Below, piece after piece: positions 8,348-15,166 of a DNA stretch of 64,000 nt. The notes beneath the pieces were generated by a model that saw only the letters and a program-made list of their open reading frames with translations, was not told where the DNA came from and did no database searches. The translations under genes were made by a program, and so were the position numbers. Location: contig NZ_SMFV01000006.1 of NCBI RefSeq assembly GCF_004339575.1, positions 1-64,000 of the forward strand, read 5' to 3'. Source of the stretch: Phorcysia thermohydrogeniphila (GTDB lineage: Bacteria > Aquificota > Aquificia > Desulfurobacteriales > Desulfurobacteriaceae). Position 1 is the first letter of the stretch. The number at the start of each line of letters is the position of its first letter.

Positions 8348-8593
8348 TCAAAGTCTTATCCAGAGGTGAGAACCCCCAGAGGGACAACCTACTCCAGCTG
8401 GAGTCGTTGTGCAATAAACGATTTTCCCGCACTTCCTACACTGGTAAGCTTTGGTTCCGGATTTAGGAGCAACACCCCCTGAGCTACAAATCCGATACCA
8501 AAGGTGAGAACCTCCAGCGGGACAACCTACTCCAGAAGGGGTTGAAGTACTCTCTACCATAGAACCACACTTAGAACAGATGAAGACGGCCAT
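8348..8593 (-). CDS. small tandem zinc-ribbon protein
   Basis: An 81-residue protein made of two near-identical halves. Each has CxxCG, about 12 residues, GVGCP, then GGSHLW: CSKCG...GVGCPAGGSHLW and CRKCG...GVGCPSGGSHLW. The Cys-x2-Cys...Cys...His pattern suggests one zinc per half. I cannot name a family. It begins the four-gene set running to 6341 and lies 67 bp downstream of a WYL regulator on the same strand. The ATG is preceded by GGGAGG. The internal duplication is clear from the residues; the metal content is inferred. Confidence 0.75.
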   Translation of the reverse strand: MAVFICSKCGSMVESTSTPSGVGCPAGGSHLWYRICSSGGVAPKSGTKAYQCRKCGKIVYCTTTPAGVGCPSGGSHLWIRL

Positions 8594-8643
8594 TGTCCCA
8601 ACCTCCCAAACTTTTTGTCTTTTTTAGTGTAAGAAGGGAATAA

Positions 8644-8656
8644 CCCAAAATTTGGG
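8644..8656. promoter_or_regulatory. palindrome between WYL regulator and zinc-ribbon gene
   Basis: CCCAAAATTTGGG is a perfect palindrome of 6-bp arms around one base. It lies in the 67-bp gap upstream of the zinc-ribbon gene and directly after the WYL regulator's stop. It could be an operator for that regulator or another protein. No convincing -35/-10 pair is placed with it, so this is a weak call. Confidence 0.3.
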
Positions 8657-8660
8657 CCAT

Positions 8661-9737
8661 TTATAGGTTTTTAAAGAGTTTTTTCCTAACTTCAAAGAAT
8701 CTACGGAGCTCCTTAAGAAAGACCCTGTAGCGAACAAGGTTTTTTGAAAGGTCAAGAGAAAGGTCAGGATAGATTCTTTTTAACCTTTTTTGTTTGGCTA
8801 ACTCAATGTCCTCTTCACTTGGAGGGTAAAGAGCCTTAACCTCATCCAAAATGAGCCAGCTTACAAAGCGATAACTGGCATAACCAACAAGCCAGACCAG
8901 CGTTTTTTCCTTATCACTTTTCAAGTGGAACTGAGTAGGATAGAGGTATAGTTCGTGTTCAGGTCTACAATAGGCTGTATAGTCTGGAGGGAGCTCTACT
9001 TTAAAAATAAAGGGTTTCTCAGGAAAAGTAAAAAACGTGTCCTTGTAGCGTTTCCAGTAAAAGAGGGGATATGTTTCTTCCGTTAGTCCATAAGCTTTAA
9101 GCATCATAACAAGAAAAGTCCTTAGTTTTTTTGTCTTTCCATCTAAAGCTAAAAGGTAAAAAGTGCCATTGTAGTGAAAAATCTTTATGGGCAGAATTTT
9201 TATTTGTTTACTTTTGTAGGAAACAATGAGAGCCCTCCTCTGTATAATCGCTTTAAAAATCAGTTCAAGGGTTTCTTTTTCAACCCTGTTGTAACGTTCA
9301 ACAGGGAGAGGCAGATAATCAAAGGACTCCTTGGCTATTTCTTTTTCTTCACTATCAAGAAACTTTCCGAACCTGTTTATGGCATTAAGGGCCGGCTCCA
9401 ATATAGGAAGCTGCCTATACTTCTTAGGGACGAAAGAAACAAGAGTAAAGAGGGATATTAGCTCCTCTTCAGTGTAGGAAATGAGATAGGGAAAAGCTTC
9501 TATGTTGAGTTTCCAGTCCTGTGGTTTTTTGCCCCGAAGGTTATCAGATTTTTTCTCTACGTATCCTTCCTTGTAGAGGTCAGAAAGAGCTCTTTGAAGT
9601 CTTTTCCTTTCAGCTTTTCCTTCCCCTAAAACACCTCTTCTTTTAAGTTCTTTGTAAATATCGGTTGTGGAAAGAAATCTATCCCCGTTCTCCGAAAGTA
9701 ATTTTAAAATTTCAAGGATAAGGGTTATCTTTTTCAT
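8661..9737 (-). CDS. WYL-domain transcriptional regulator
   Basis: A 358-residue protein. The N-terminal ~75 residues form a winged-helix-like HTH (ILEILKLLSENG, STTDIYKELKRRGV, RALSDLYKEGYVEKK). The middle matches the WYL sensor domain: FKAIIQRRALIVSYKSK, ILPIKIFHYNGTFYLLAL and KLRTFLVMMLKAYGL. The C-terminus is a longer WCX-like extension. I chose the ATG at 9737, preceded by AGAGG at 6 bases, over an upstream in-frame start because the HTH begins there. It is divergent from ispE (64 bp apart) and upstream of the zinc-ribbon/coiled-coil cluster on the same strand. WYL regulators often control defence or stress loci in response to nucleic-acid ligands, but the target here is not shown. Confidence 0.85.
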   Translation of the reverse strand: MKKITLILEILKLLSENGDRFLSTTDIYKELKRRGVLGEGKAERKRLQRALSDLYKEGYVEKKSDNLRGKKPQDWKLNIEAFPYLISYTEEELISLFTLVSFVPKKYRQLPILEPALNAINRFGKFLDSEEKEIAKESFDYLPLPVERYNRVEKETLELIFKAIIQRRALIVSYKSKQIKILPIKIFHYNGTFYLLALDGKTKKLRTFLVMMLKAYGLTEETYPLFYWKRYKDTFFTFPEKPFIFKVELPPDYTAYCRPEHELYLYPTQFHLKSDKEKTLVWLVGYASYRFVSWLILDEVKALYPPSEEDIELAKQKRLKRIYPDLSLDLSKNLVRYRVFLKELRRFFEVRKKLFKNL

Positions 9738-9801
9738 CCTGTTCCTCTGAATGGTTTTAGATATAATCAGAATTAAGTCTTTGAAAGTCAAGAAGGAAAA
9801 T

Positions 9802-10641
9802 ATGAGGCTGATACTACCATCCCCAGCAAAGATAAACCTCTCCCTCTGGGTCAAAGGAAAGCGTCCAGACGGCTACCACGAGCTCGTAACCGTTATGCAC
9901 ACCGTTAACCTATTTGACGTTCTGTCTTTCCTTCCCTCAGACAGATTGGTCTTAAGCGTCAGGGGGAACAACTCTCTACCACTTGATAGGAGTAACCTCA
10001 TAATAAAGGCTTGCAGGCTCTTTAAGGAAAAAACGGGGATAAACCCTAAGGTAAGCATAAAGCTGACAAAGAGAATACCCGTCGGCGCGGGACTTGGAGG
10101 CGGGAGCTCTAACGCAGCGGCGACACTGAAGGGGCTAAATACCATATACGGTAATCCGTTAAGCGAGGAGGAGCTCCACGAGTTAGCGGCCAAGCTCGGC
10201 AGTGACGTTCCCTTCTTCTTAAAAGGTGGGCTCGCCATAGCTTACGGAAGGGGTGAAAAGCTAAAGTTCTTTAGTCCGGCCAACTTTGAAATCCTACTGG
10301 TCTTCCCCGGCTTTCCCTGCTCAACGGCAGAGGTCTATCAGAACCTTCCCTCTATTAAGAGGGAGGTTGCCGTTGAAGACGCAGAAAGGCTCATAATATC
10401 TCCCCTCATAAACGAGAACTTTTCAGAGCTCATAGACAACATGGAAAACGACCTTGAAAAGTCAGAATCCCCCTGCGTGAAGGAGGTCCTCAGAGTCAAG
10501 GAAAAGCTAAAGGAAATAGGACTAAAGCCTTTAATGAGTGGAAGCGGCTCGTGCGTATTTGCCATCATAAAAGGTGAAAAACCTGACACTACCCCCTTGA
10601 AAAAAGAGGGCTGGTGGTTTAAATTTCTCTCTGCAGTGTAG
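9802..10641 (+). CDS. ispE: 4-diphosphocytidyl-2-C-methyl-D-erythritol kinase
   Basis: IspE phosphorylates CDP-methylerythritol in the non-mevalonate isoprenoid pathway. The 279-residue GHMP kinase shows the N-terminal PSPAKINLSLWVKGKRPDGYHE block, the ATP-binding glycine loop PVGAGLGGGSSNAAA, and the C-terminal MSGSGSCVFAI. The ATG at 9802 (AAGGA upstream) puts the conserved PAKINL at its usual distance from the start; an ORF opening at 9751 would add a non-conserved leader. A tRNA-Gln gene follows 3 bp after the stop. Confidence 0.95.
   Translation: MRLILPSPAKINLSLWVKGKRPDGYHELVTVMHTVNLFDVLSFLPSDRLVLSVRGNNSLPLDRSNLIIKACRLFKEKTGINPKVSIKLTKRIPVGAGLGGGSSNAAATLKGLNTIYGNPLSEEELHELAAKLGSDVPFFLKGGLAIAYGRGEKLKFFSPANFEILLVFPGFPCSTAEVYQNLPSIKREVAVEDAERLIISPLINENFSELIDNMENDLEKSESPCVKEVLRVKEKLKEIGLKPLMSGSGSCVFAIIKGEKPDTTPLKKEGWWFKFLSAV
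10597..10625 (+). promoter_or_regulatory. promoter for the five-tRNA cluster
   Basis: Inside the 3' end of ispE, TTGAAA (10597-10602) and TAAATT (10620-10625) are separated by exactly 17 bases and point at tRNA-Gln, which starts 19 bases after the -10. This would let the tRNA cluster be transcribed independently of ispE. The call rests on hexamer match and spacing only. Confidence 0.5.
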
Positions 10642-10644
10642 AGC

Positions 10645-10719
10645 TGGGGCGTAGCCAAGCGGTAAGGCAGCGGACTTTGGATCCGCCATTCGCAGGTTCG
10701 AATCCTGCCGCCCCAGCCA
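10645..10719 (+). tRNA. tRNA-Gln (TTG)
   Basis: A 75-nt tRNA with encoded CCA. The acceptor TGGGGCG pairs with CGCCCCA. The anticodon arm GCGGA-CTTTGGA-TCCGC gives anticodon TTG. The T arm contains GGTTCGAATCC. First gene of a five-tRNA cluster, 3 bp after ispE. Confidence 0.97.
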
Positions 10720-10729
10720 TTTTATTATG

Positions 10730-10805
10730 GTGGGAGTAGCTCAGTTGGTGGAGCGCCGGGTTGTGGCCCCGGCGGTCGCGGGTTCAAGTCCCGTCTCCCA
10801 CCCCA
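10730..10805 (+). tRNA. tRNA-His (GTG)
   Basis: The acceptor GTGGGAG pairs with CTCCCAC. The anticodon arm CCGGG-TTGTGGC-CCCGG reads GTG. A G at 10729 can provide the G-1 opposite C73 that marks tRNA-His. CCA is encoded. It lies 10 bp after tRNA-Gln. Confidence 0.97.
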
Positions 10806-10816
10806 CATTCCGCCAT

Positions 10817-10902
10817 GCGGGAGTGGCGGAACTGGCAGACGCGCTGGACTTAGGATCCAGTGCCCTCTGGGCGTGTGGGTTCGACTCCCACCTCCCGCAC
10901 CA
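10817..10902 (+). tRNA. tRNA-Leu (TAG)
   Basis: An 86-nt class II tRNA with a long variable arm. The acceptor GCGGGAG pairs with CTCCCGC. The anticodon arm CTGGA-CTTAGGA-TCCAG gives TAG. CCA is encoded. Confidence 0.97.
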
Positions 10903-10908
10903 TAAAGA

Positions 10909-10984
10909 GCGGGCGTAGCTCAGTAGGTAGAGCGAAGCCTTGCCAAGGCTTAGGTCGCGGGTTCAAGTCCCGTCGCCCGCTCCA
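10909..10984 (+). tRNA. tRNA-Gly (GCC), second copy
   Basis: A 76-nt tRNA identical over its full length to the leftward copy at 194-269: anticodon loop TTGCCAA, acceptor GCGGGCG/CGCCCGC, encoded CCA. It lies 6 bp after tRNA-Leu. Confidence 0.97.
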
Positions 10985-10989
10985 CTAAT

Positions 10990-11064
10990 GGCGGCGTAGC
11001 CAAGTGGTAAGGCAGGGGACTGCAAATCCCTTATTCGGCGGTTCGATTCCGCCCGCCGCCTCCA
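10990..11064 (+). tRNA. tRNA-Cys (GCA)
   Basis: A 75-nt tRNA. The acceptor GGCGGCG pairs with CGCCGCC. The anticodon arm GGGGA-CTGCAAA-TCCCT reads GCA (one G-T pair in the stem). CCA is encoded. Last of the cluster; a T-rich stretch (ATTTTTTAA, from 11068) follows and may help end transcription. Confidence 0.97.
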
Positions 11065-11096
11065 CTTATTTTTTAATCAAAATCAAAAAGAGAAAG

Positions 11097-11417
11097 ATGC
11101 TAAAAACAGCAGAATCTATTGAACTTAAGAAAGAAGATATCCTTAGAATCTTGAAAGAACACAAAAATTACCTCAGAGAGAGCTTCGGAGTTAAAGAAAT
11201 TGGGCTCTTTGGTTCTTTTGCAAGAGAAGAACAAACGAAAGATAGCGATATTGACATCTTGATTGAAGTTGAAAAGAATAAAATTGGACTTATAAGTTAC
11301 ATAAAGCTTAAACTTTTCCTTGAAGAGCTCTTTGGAAGAAAAGTTAACTTAGTCACCAAGAAAGCTCTCAGACCAGAGCTAAAGGAAACTATTCTAAGAG
11401 AAGTTGTTTATGTCTAA
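11097..11417 (+). CDS. MNT-type nucleotidyltransferase (MntA-like antitoxin)
   Basis: A 106-residue minimal nucleotidyltransferase. GLFGSFAREEQTKDSDIDIL carries the GSF and DxD motifs of the MNT fold that transfers AMP. In type VII HEPN/MNT toxin-antitoxin pairs such a protein inactivates a HEPN RNase by AMPylation. No HEPN gene lies beside it: upstream is tRNA-Cys, downstream (11418-11470) is too short, and then hyuB runs in the opposite direction. It may be an orphan or act on a distant toxin. I chose the ATG at 11097 because the earlier in-frame start lies inside tRNA-Cys. The ribosome site is weak (AGAAAG). Confidence 0.75.
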   Translation: MLKTAESIELKKEDILRILKEHKNYLRESFGVKEIGLFGSFAREEQTKDSDIDILIEVEKNKIGLISYIKLKLFLEELFGRKVNLVTKKALRPELKETILREVVYV

Positions 11418-11470
11418 ACATAATAGTTCTGAAATTAGGAACATTCTCTCTAACGAACTGTGAATTCGTC

Positions 11471-13033
11471 CTATTTGTTTCTTCCCCAGCCTCCGCCTCC
11501 GGGAGTTTCTATCCTTAAAAGGTCTCCAGCAGAAAGTTTCTCTGTAAACTTGGCAGGTTTTAGAACTTTCTTCCCGTTCTTTACAACCCAGTTTTCACCA
11601 ACTTTACCGGGCTCTCCTCCAAAGAGGCCGTAAGGGGGAATTTTTCTCCTTTCGGAAACCACTGTTACTTCAACATCCGTAAGGAACTTAAACTCCCTGA
11701 CAATTCCATCACCTCCGTTAAAAAGTCCCCTTCCTCCCGAACCTCTTCTAACGGAATACTCTGTAACCATAAATGGGTAAGCAAATTCAAGGGCTTCTAT
11801 CGGAGTGTTGAGGGTGTTTGTCATGTGGGAGTGAACTGCGCTTTCTCCGTTGCCTTTAGCCCAAGCGCCCATTCCTCCGCCAATTGTTTCGTAGTAGGTA
11901 AAGGGAGTACCAGTTTCTGGATCAATTCCTCCTACGGTTACGTTGTTCATAGTTCCCTGAGAGGCAGAAGGAATGAAGTCGGGGAGGGCTTTTGATAGAG
12001 CTCCAAGCAATACATCAACAATCCTCTGAGACGTCTCAACGTTACCGGCAGAAACGGCACGGGGAAAGTTAGCGTCAACTATCGTCCCTTTTTTGGTTAT
12101 CACCTTTATGGGTCTCATACAGCCGGCGTTTGTCGGAATGTCCTCCTTCACAAGACACCTAAAAACGTAGAGAACTGCTGAAAGTGTTATAGCCCTAACG
12201 CTGTTTATGCTTCCCTCAACTTCTTTATCTGAACCTGAAAAGTCAACTACGGCACTGTCTCCGCTTATTGTGATTTTTACCTTTATTTTTACGTCTTTTC
12301 TCCCAAGTCCGTCGTCTTCCATGAAATCTTCAAACTCGTAAACACCGTCTGGTATTGACTCTATGGTCTTTCTCATGATTTTTTCGGAGTAGTCAATGAG
12401 AGCTCTGCTGTAATCTTTAACCGTAGAAAGGGAGTATTTCTCTACGAGCTCTAAAAGCCTTTTTATGGCAACTCTATTTGCCATGATTTGGGCTGTAAAG
12501 TCTCCTTCTCTTTCTTCTGGAGTCCTGACGTTTGCTTTTATGAGGGCTAAGAACTCCTCGTTTATCCTTCCAGCCTCAACAATTTTTAGAGGAGGAATCC
12601 TTATACCTTCCTGAAAGAGGGAAGTTGCAAGGGGCATTGAGCCGGGGGAGATTCCCCCTATGTCTGCGTGGTGAGCTCTGTTTGCAACGTAAAAAACAGG
12701 TTTTCCGTCAACGTAAACGGGAGCAACTATCGTAACGTCTGGAAGGTGAGTTCCTCCCCTAAAAGGGTCGTTTAGAATTGCCATATCGCCTTCTTTAAGC
12801 TCTAAGCTCTCTATCACGGACTTAACAGACAGAGGCATTGAGCCAAGATGAACGGGAATGTGGGCAGCCTGAGCAACCATTTCACCGTTTTCGTCAAATA
12901 TGGCACAGGAAAAGTCTTTCCTCTCCTTTATGTTCGGAGAAAAGGAAGTCCTCTGAAGGACGATTCCCATCTCTTCAGCAATAGAAGAAAACCTGTTCTT
13001 AAAGACTTCAAGGAGTATAGGATTAACTCCCAT
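11471..13033 (-). CDS. hyuB: hydantoinase B/oxoprolinase family protein
   Basis: A 520-residue HyuB-type subunit. With HyuA it forms an ATP-dependent enzyme that opens the ring of hydantoins, 5-oxoproline or similar cyclic substrates; the substrate here is not known. Seen motifs are the N-terminal ILLEVFKNRFSSIAEEMG, NDPFRGGTHLPDV, ANRAHHADIGG and the C-terminal SGGRGLFNGGDGIVREF and TPGGGGWG, all usual in the family. The length is typical. The ATG follows AAAGGAGG. It lies 18 bp after an AAA ATPase gene rather than directly after hyuA, which is 2.1 kb further upstream. Confidence 0.92.
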   Translation of the reverse strand: MGVNPILLEVFKNRFSSIAEEMGIVLQRTSFSPNIKERKDFSCAIFDENGEMVAQAAHIPVHLGSMPLSVKSVIESLELKEGDMAILNDPFRGGTHLPDVTIVAPVYVDGKPVFYVANRAHHADIGGISPGSMPLATSLFQEGIRIPPLKIVEAGRINEEFLALIKANVRTPEEREGDFTAQIMANRVAIKRLLELVEKYSLSTVKDYSRALIDYSEKIMRKTIESIPDGVYEFEDFMEDDGLGRKDVKIKVKITISGDSAVVDFSGSDKEVEGSINSVRAITLSAVLYVFRCLVKEDIPTNAGCMRPIKVITKKGTIVDANFPRAVSAGNVETSQRIVDVLLGALSKALPDFIPSASQGTMNNVTVGGIDPETGTPFTYYETIGGGMGAWAKGNGESAVHSHMTNTLNTPIEALEFAYPFMVTEYSVRRGSGGRGLFNGGDGIVREFKFLTDVEVTVVSERRKIPPYGLFGGEPGKVGENWVVKNGKKVLKPAKFTEKLSAGDLLRIETPGGGGWGRNK

Positions 13034-13051
13034 GAAACCGGCCTCCTTTTT

Positions 13052-14257
13052 TCAGTAGATGAAGCCAAACAACCATAGAGGAATTCTCTTTCCAGAGCCG
13101 ATTTCTACTCCGTCAACTGCTAAATAAGCATTACTAAGACCTTTTACCTGTTCCAACTTTTTGTTCTTACCTCCTACTTCAAAGATGAACTTTTCGTCTA
13201 CGAAGAAGTCTCCTCTATCAACGTAGTTTAATTTGTGCCTGTAAGAGGTTACAGAGGCAAAGAAGGTTTCTCTTTCTGTTCCCTTTTCTCTCTCTAAGCA
13301 TAGTGCATTTAAAAGGTTTGTATTGGCAAGGAAGAGTTTATCTGGCTTTCTTACCGCCCGAAACCTTTTGGCTTCGTGCTGAACGTGAATAATAAGGTCA
13401 GCCCTTGAAAGATACTCTATGTATTTATAGAGGGTAGCTTTAGAAACTCCAACAAGGGACGCCACGTTTTCAACGGACAGTTCCATAGGTTTTGAAACGC
13501 ATATCGTAACCAAGAGTTTTTTTATCGTTTGAACTTTCTCAGGATTAACAGAGTAGAGAAGAGCAATGTCAGAGGAGATTGCCAAATCCACAGAAGCTGC
13601 AAGCTTCTCAAGAAACTTTTCGGGGTCTTCAAAGTAGAAAGGGTAAGCTCCATGTAACTTGTATTCTTCAAATAGTTCAAGTATTTTCCTGTCGCTGAAA
13701 GTTCTAACTATCCCAAAGGCAATATCTTCGTGATTGTCTATGATATCTGTGAGGGTAAGAGGAGAAAAGTCTATTCCAGTAGAAAGTTCTATAAATTCTC
13801 TGAAAGAGAGAACTGGCAGTTTAAACATTGAAAAACGTCTTGCAAAGTCTGGGTTATTAAGGTATACAGCAGAAGAACCTGAAAAATAAACTTTTAGGTC
13901 AAGGAAATCGTAGACAGATTTTAGGTGAGACTGAAAGTCTTTCACTCTGTGAATCTCGTCTATAAAGACGTACTTTCCTCCTAAGGATGCGTATTCCTCT
14001 AAGAATTCAAATAACGAAAAACCAGAAAAGGCAGGATGGTCGCAGGATATAAAGAGAGCTTTTGATGGAGGAAGGTTCAGCTCTTTTAAAATTTGAACCA
14101 TTAAGGTTGTCTTTCCAACGCCACGACCGCCGTATATACCAACCAGTTTAGAGGGACTATTCTTAACCTGACTGTAGAGAAACCTTTTATACTCCGGCAC
14201 TTTTTGGGAAGTTTTAAGAACGGTCAGACGCTTGGCTACCTCAAGTAACCTTTCCAT
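13052..14257 (-). CDS. AAA-type ATPase with DUF4143-like C-terminus
   Basis: A 401-residue protein. Walker A is in GIYGGRGVGKTTL (about residues 40-52). Walker B is in YVFIDEIHRVKDF, and a sensor-like YFSGSSAVYL follows, as in the AAA_14 family. The C-terminal half (SVENVASLVGVSKATLYKYIEYL as a winged helix, then VDRGDFFVDEKFIFEVGGKNK) matches DUF4143, which often has a degenerate nuclease-like fold. Such ATPases occur singly in accessory DNA of thermophiles and their function is mostly unknown. It interrupts the usual hyuA-hyuB order. Two direct repeats lie just upstream of its start. Confidence 0.85.
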   Translation of the reverse strand: MERLLEVAKRLTVLKTSQKVPEYKRFLYSQVKNSPSKLVGIYGGRGVGKTTLMVQILKELNLPPSKALFISCDHPAFSGFSLFEFLEEYASLGGKYVFIDEIHRVKDFQSHLKSVYDFLDLKVYFSGSSAVYLNNPDFARRFSMFKLPVLSFREFIELSTGIDFSPLTLTDIIDNHEDIAFGIVRTFSDRKILELFEEYKLHGAYPFYFEDPEKFLEKLAASVDLAISSDIALLYSVNPEKVQTIKKLLVTICVSKPMELSVENVASLVGVSKATLYKYIEYLSRADLIIHVQHEAKRFRAVRKPDKLFLANTNLLNALCLEREKGTERETFFASVTSYRHKLNYVDRGDFFVDEKFIFEVGGKNKKLEQVKGLSNAYLAVDGVEIGSGKRIPLWLFGFIY

Positions 14258-14267
14258 TAGTTCAGCC

Positions 14268-14315
14268 CATTAAACTAAAGTTGGTATTTTAAGTTTAACA
14301 CATTAAACTAAACTT
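14268..14315. repeat. pair of 15-bp direct repeats upstream of the AAA ATPase
   Basis: CATTAAACTAAAGTT (14268-14282) and CATTAAACTAAACTT (14301-14315) differ at one base and start 33 bp apart, about three helical turns. They lie 11 to 58 bp upstream of the ATPase start (minus strand). They look like paired binding sites for a regulator, possibly the ATPase's own winged-helix domain; that is inference. Confidence 0.5.
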
Positions 14316-14486
14316 CATCCATCCTTGAACCTGAGCAAGGAAACAGCTTTAAGCATTGTAGAATCCTTAAACGATTGCCTGAAAGGTTCTTACTATGTTT
14401 CACTGCTTTAAACTATTGTTAATTAAAACTTTAAGGGAATAAATATTCAGTTCTTGAAGGTTACATTACAACGGCTTAACCCCTTG

Positions 14487-14495
14487 TGCTATAAT
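14487..14495 (+). promoter_or_regulatory. extended -10 promoter element
   Basis: TGCTATAAT is a perfect extended -10 (TGnTATAAT), 48 bases upstream of the start at 14544. No good -35 is seen, as is usual for extended -10 promoters. It would drive the possible nuclease gene. Confidence 0.6.
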
Positions 14496-14543
14496 TTTTA
14501 ACAGCTTATACTAGATGGAAACTGCTAAGAAAAGGGGGGTAAA

Positions 14544-15164
14544 ATGCCACCAAATGCCAGTATGGATTCAATTTTAAAAGCCTGTGTAAATGGAACAAAA
14601 AAGGCATGGAAAGAATACTATGAAATAAGTGGTGGAGAGTGGTTGTGGACAGCTCCCGAATATTTCATAACAGTAAAAATTTTTGAAGAACTTTCAAAAC
14701 TCAACTTGTTATTGGAACTGGAAAGTAAGGTAGGAGAGACTATATTCAACGCTGATATACAGTATCCGGGTCGCTACCCAAGAGCACTAAAGCTAAATGG
14801 CAGATTTGACATAACATTATGGTGGAAAAATGGTTACCCGCGCGGAGTTATTGAAGTAAAGGTTATGAGAAACAATTCCTTAAATCCCATCAGAAACGAC
14901 TTAGAGGAAATAACAGAATTTCTAAGGCTGGCAAGGAATAAGGATTCTAAGGTTCAGTTTGGAATTATTACAGTCTACACAGACTACTATGATGAGGGAG
15001 GCAAAGCGAACAAAGTAGTGGAACGGAGACTTAACAACATATTAGAAGAATGTAAATCCGTTTCTAGAAGAAACGATTTTGAGATTAAATGGAAGGATGT
15101 GATTAAAAAAGTTGAAAATGAAGAAAGTGCATATGGAATAATTGCCTGCTTACTTAAAGTCTGA
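14544..15164 (+). CDS. hypothetical protein with a possible PD-(D/E)XK nuclease core
   Basis: A 206-residue soluble protein that I do not recognise as a named family. The stretch GRFDITLWWKNGYPRGVIEV followed by KV places an Asp, then about 15 residues later an Ile-Glu-Val-Lys (E-x-K) at the end of a strand, as in the PD-(D/E)XK nuclease core. Support is limited to this motif. The ATG has a strong AGGGGGG site. It is rightward between two leftward genes, ends 2 bp from the 3' end of hyuA, and with the ATPase forms the insert that separates hyuA from hyuB. Confidence 0.6.
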   Translation: MPPNASMDSILKACVNGTKKAWKEYYEISGGEWLWTAPEYFITVKIFEELSKLNLLLELESKVGETIFNADIQYPGRYPRALKLNGRFDITLWWKNGYPRGVIEVKVMRNNSLNPIRNDLEEITEFLRLARNKDSKVQFGIITVYTDYYDEGGKANKVVERRLNNILEECKSVSRRNDFEIKWKDVIKKVENEESAYGIIACLLKV

Positions 15165-15166
15165 TT

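Noticed and set aside
10727-10918. A 63-codon ORF across the tRNA cluster
   Set aside because: It lies entirely over tRNA-His, tRNA-Leu and their flanks, which fold as tRNAs.
11004-11096. Upstream in-frame start of the MNT protein
   Set aside because: It would begin inside tRNA-Cys; the MNT domain starts properly from the ATG at 11097.
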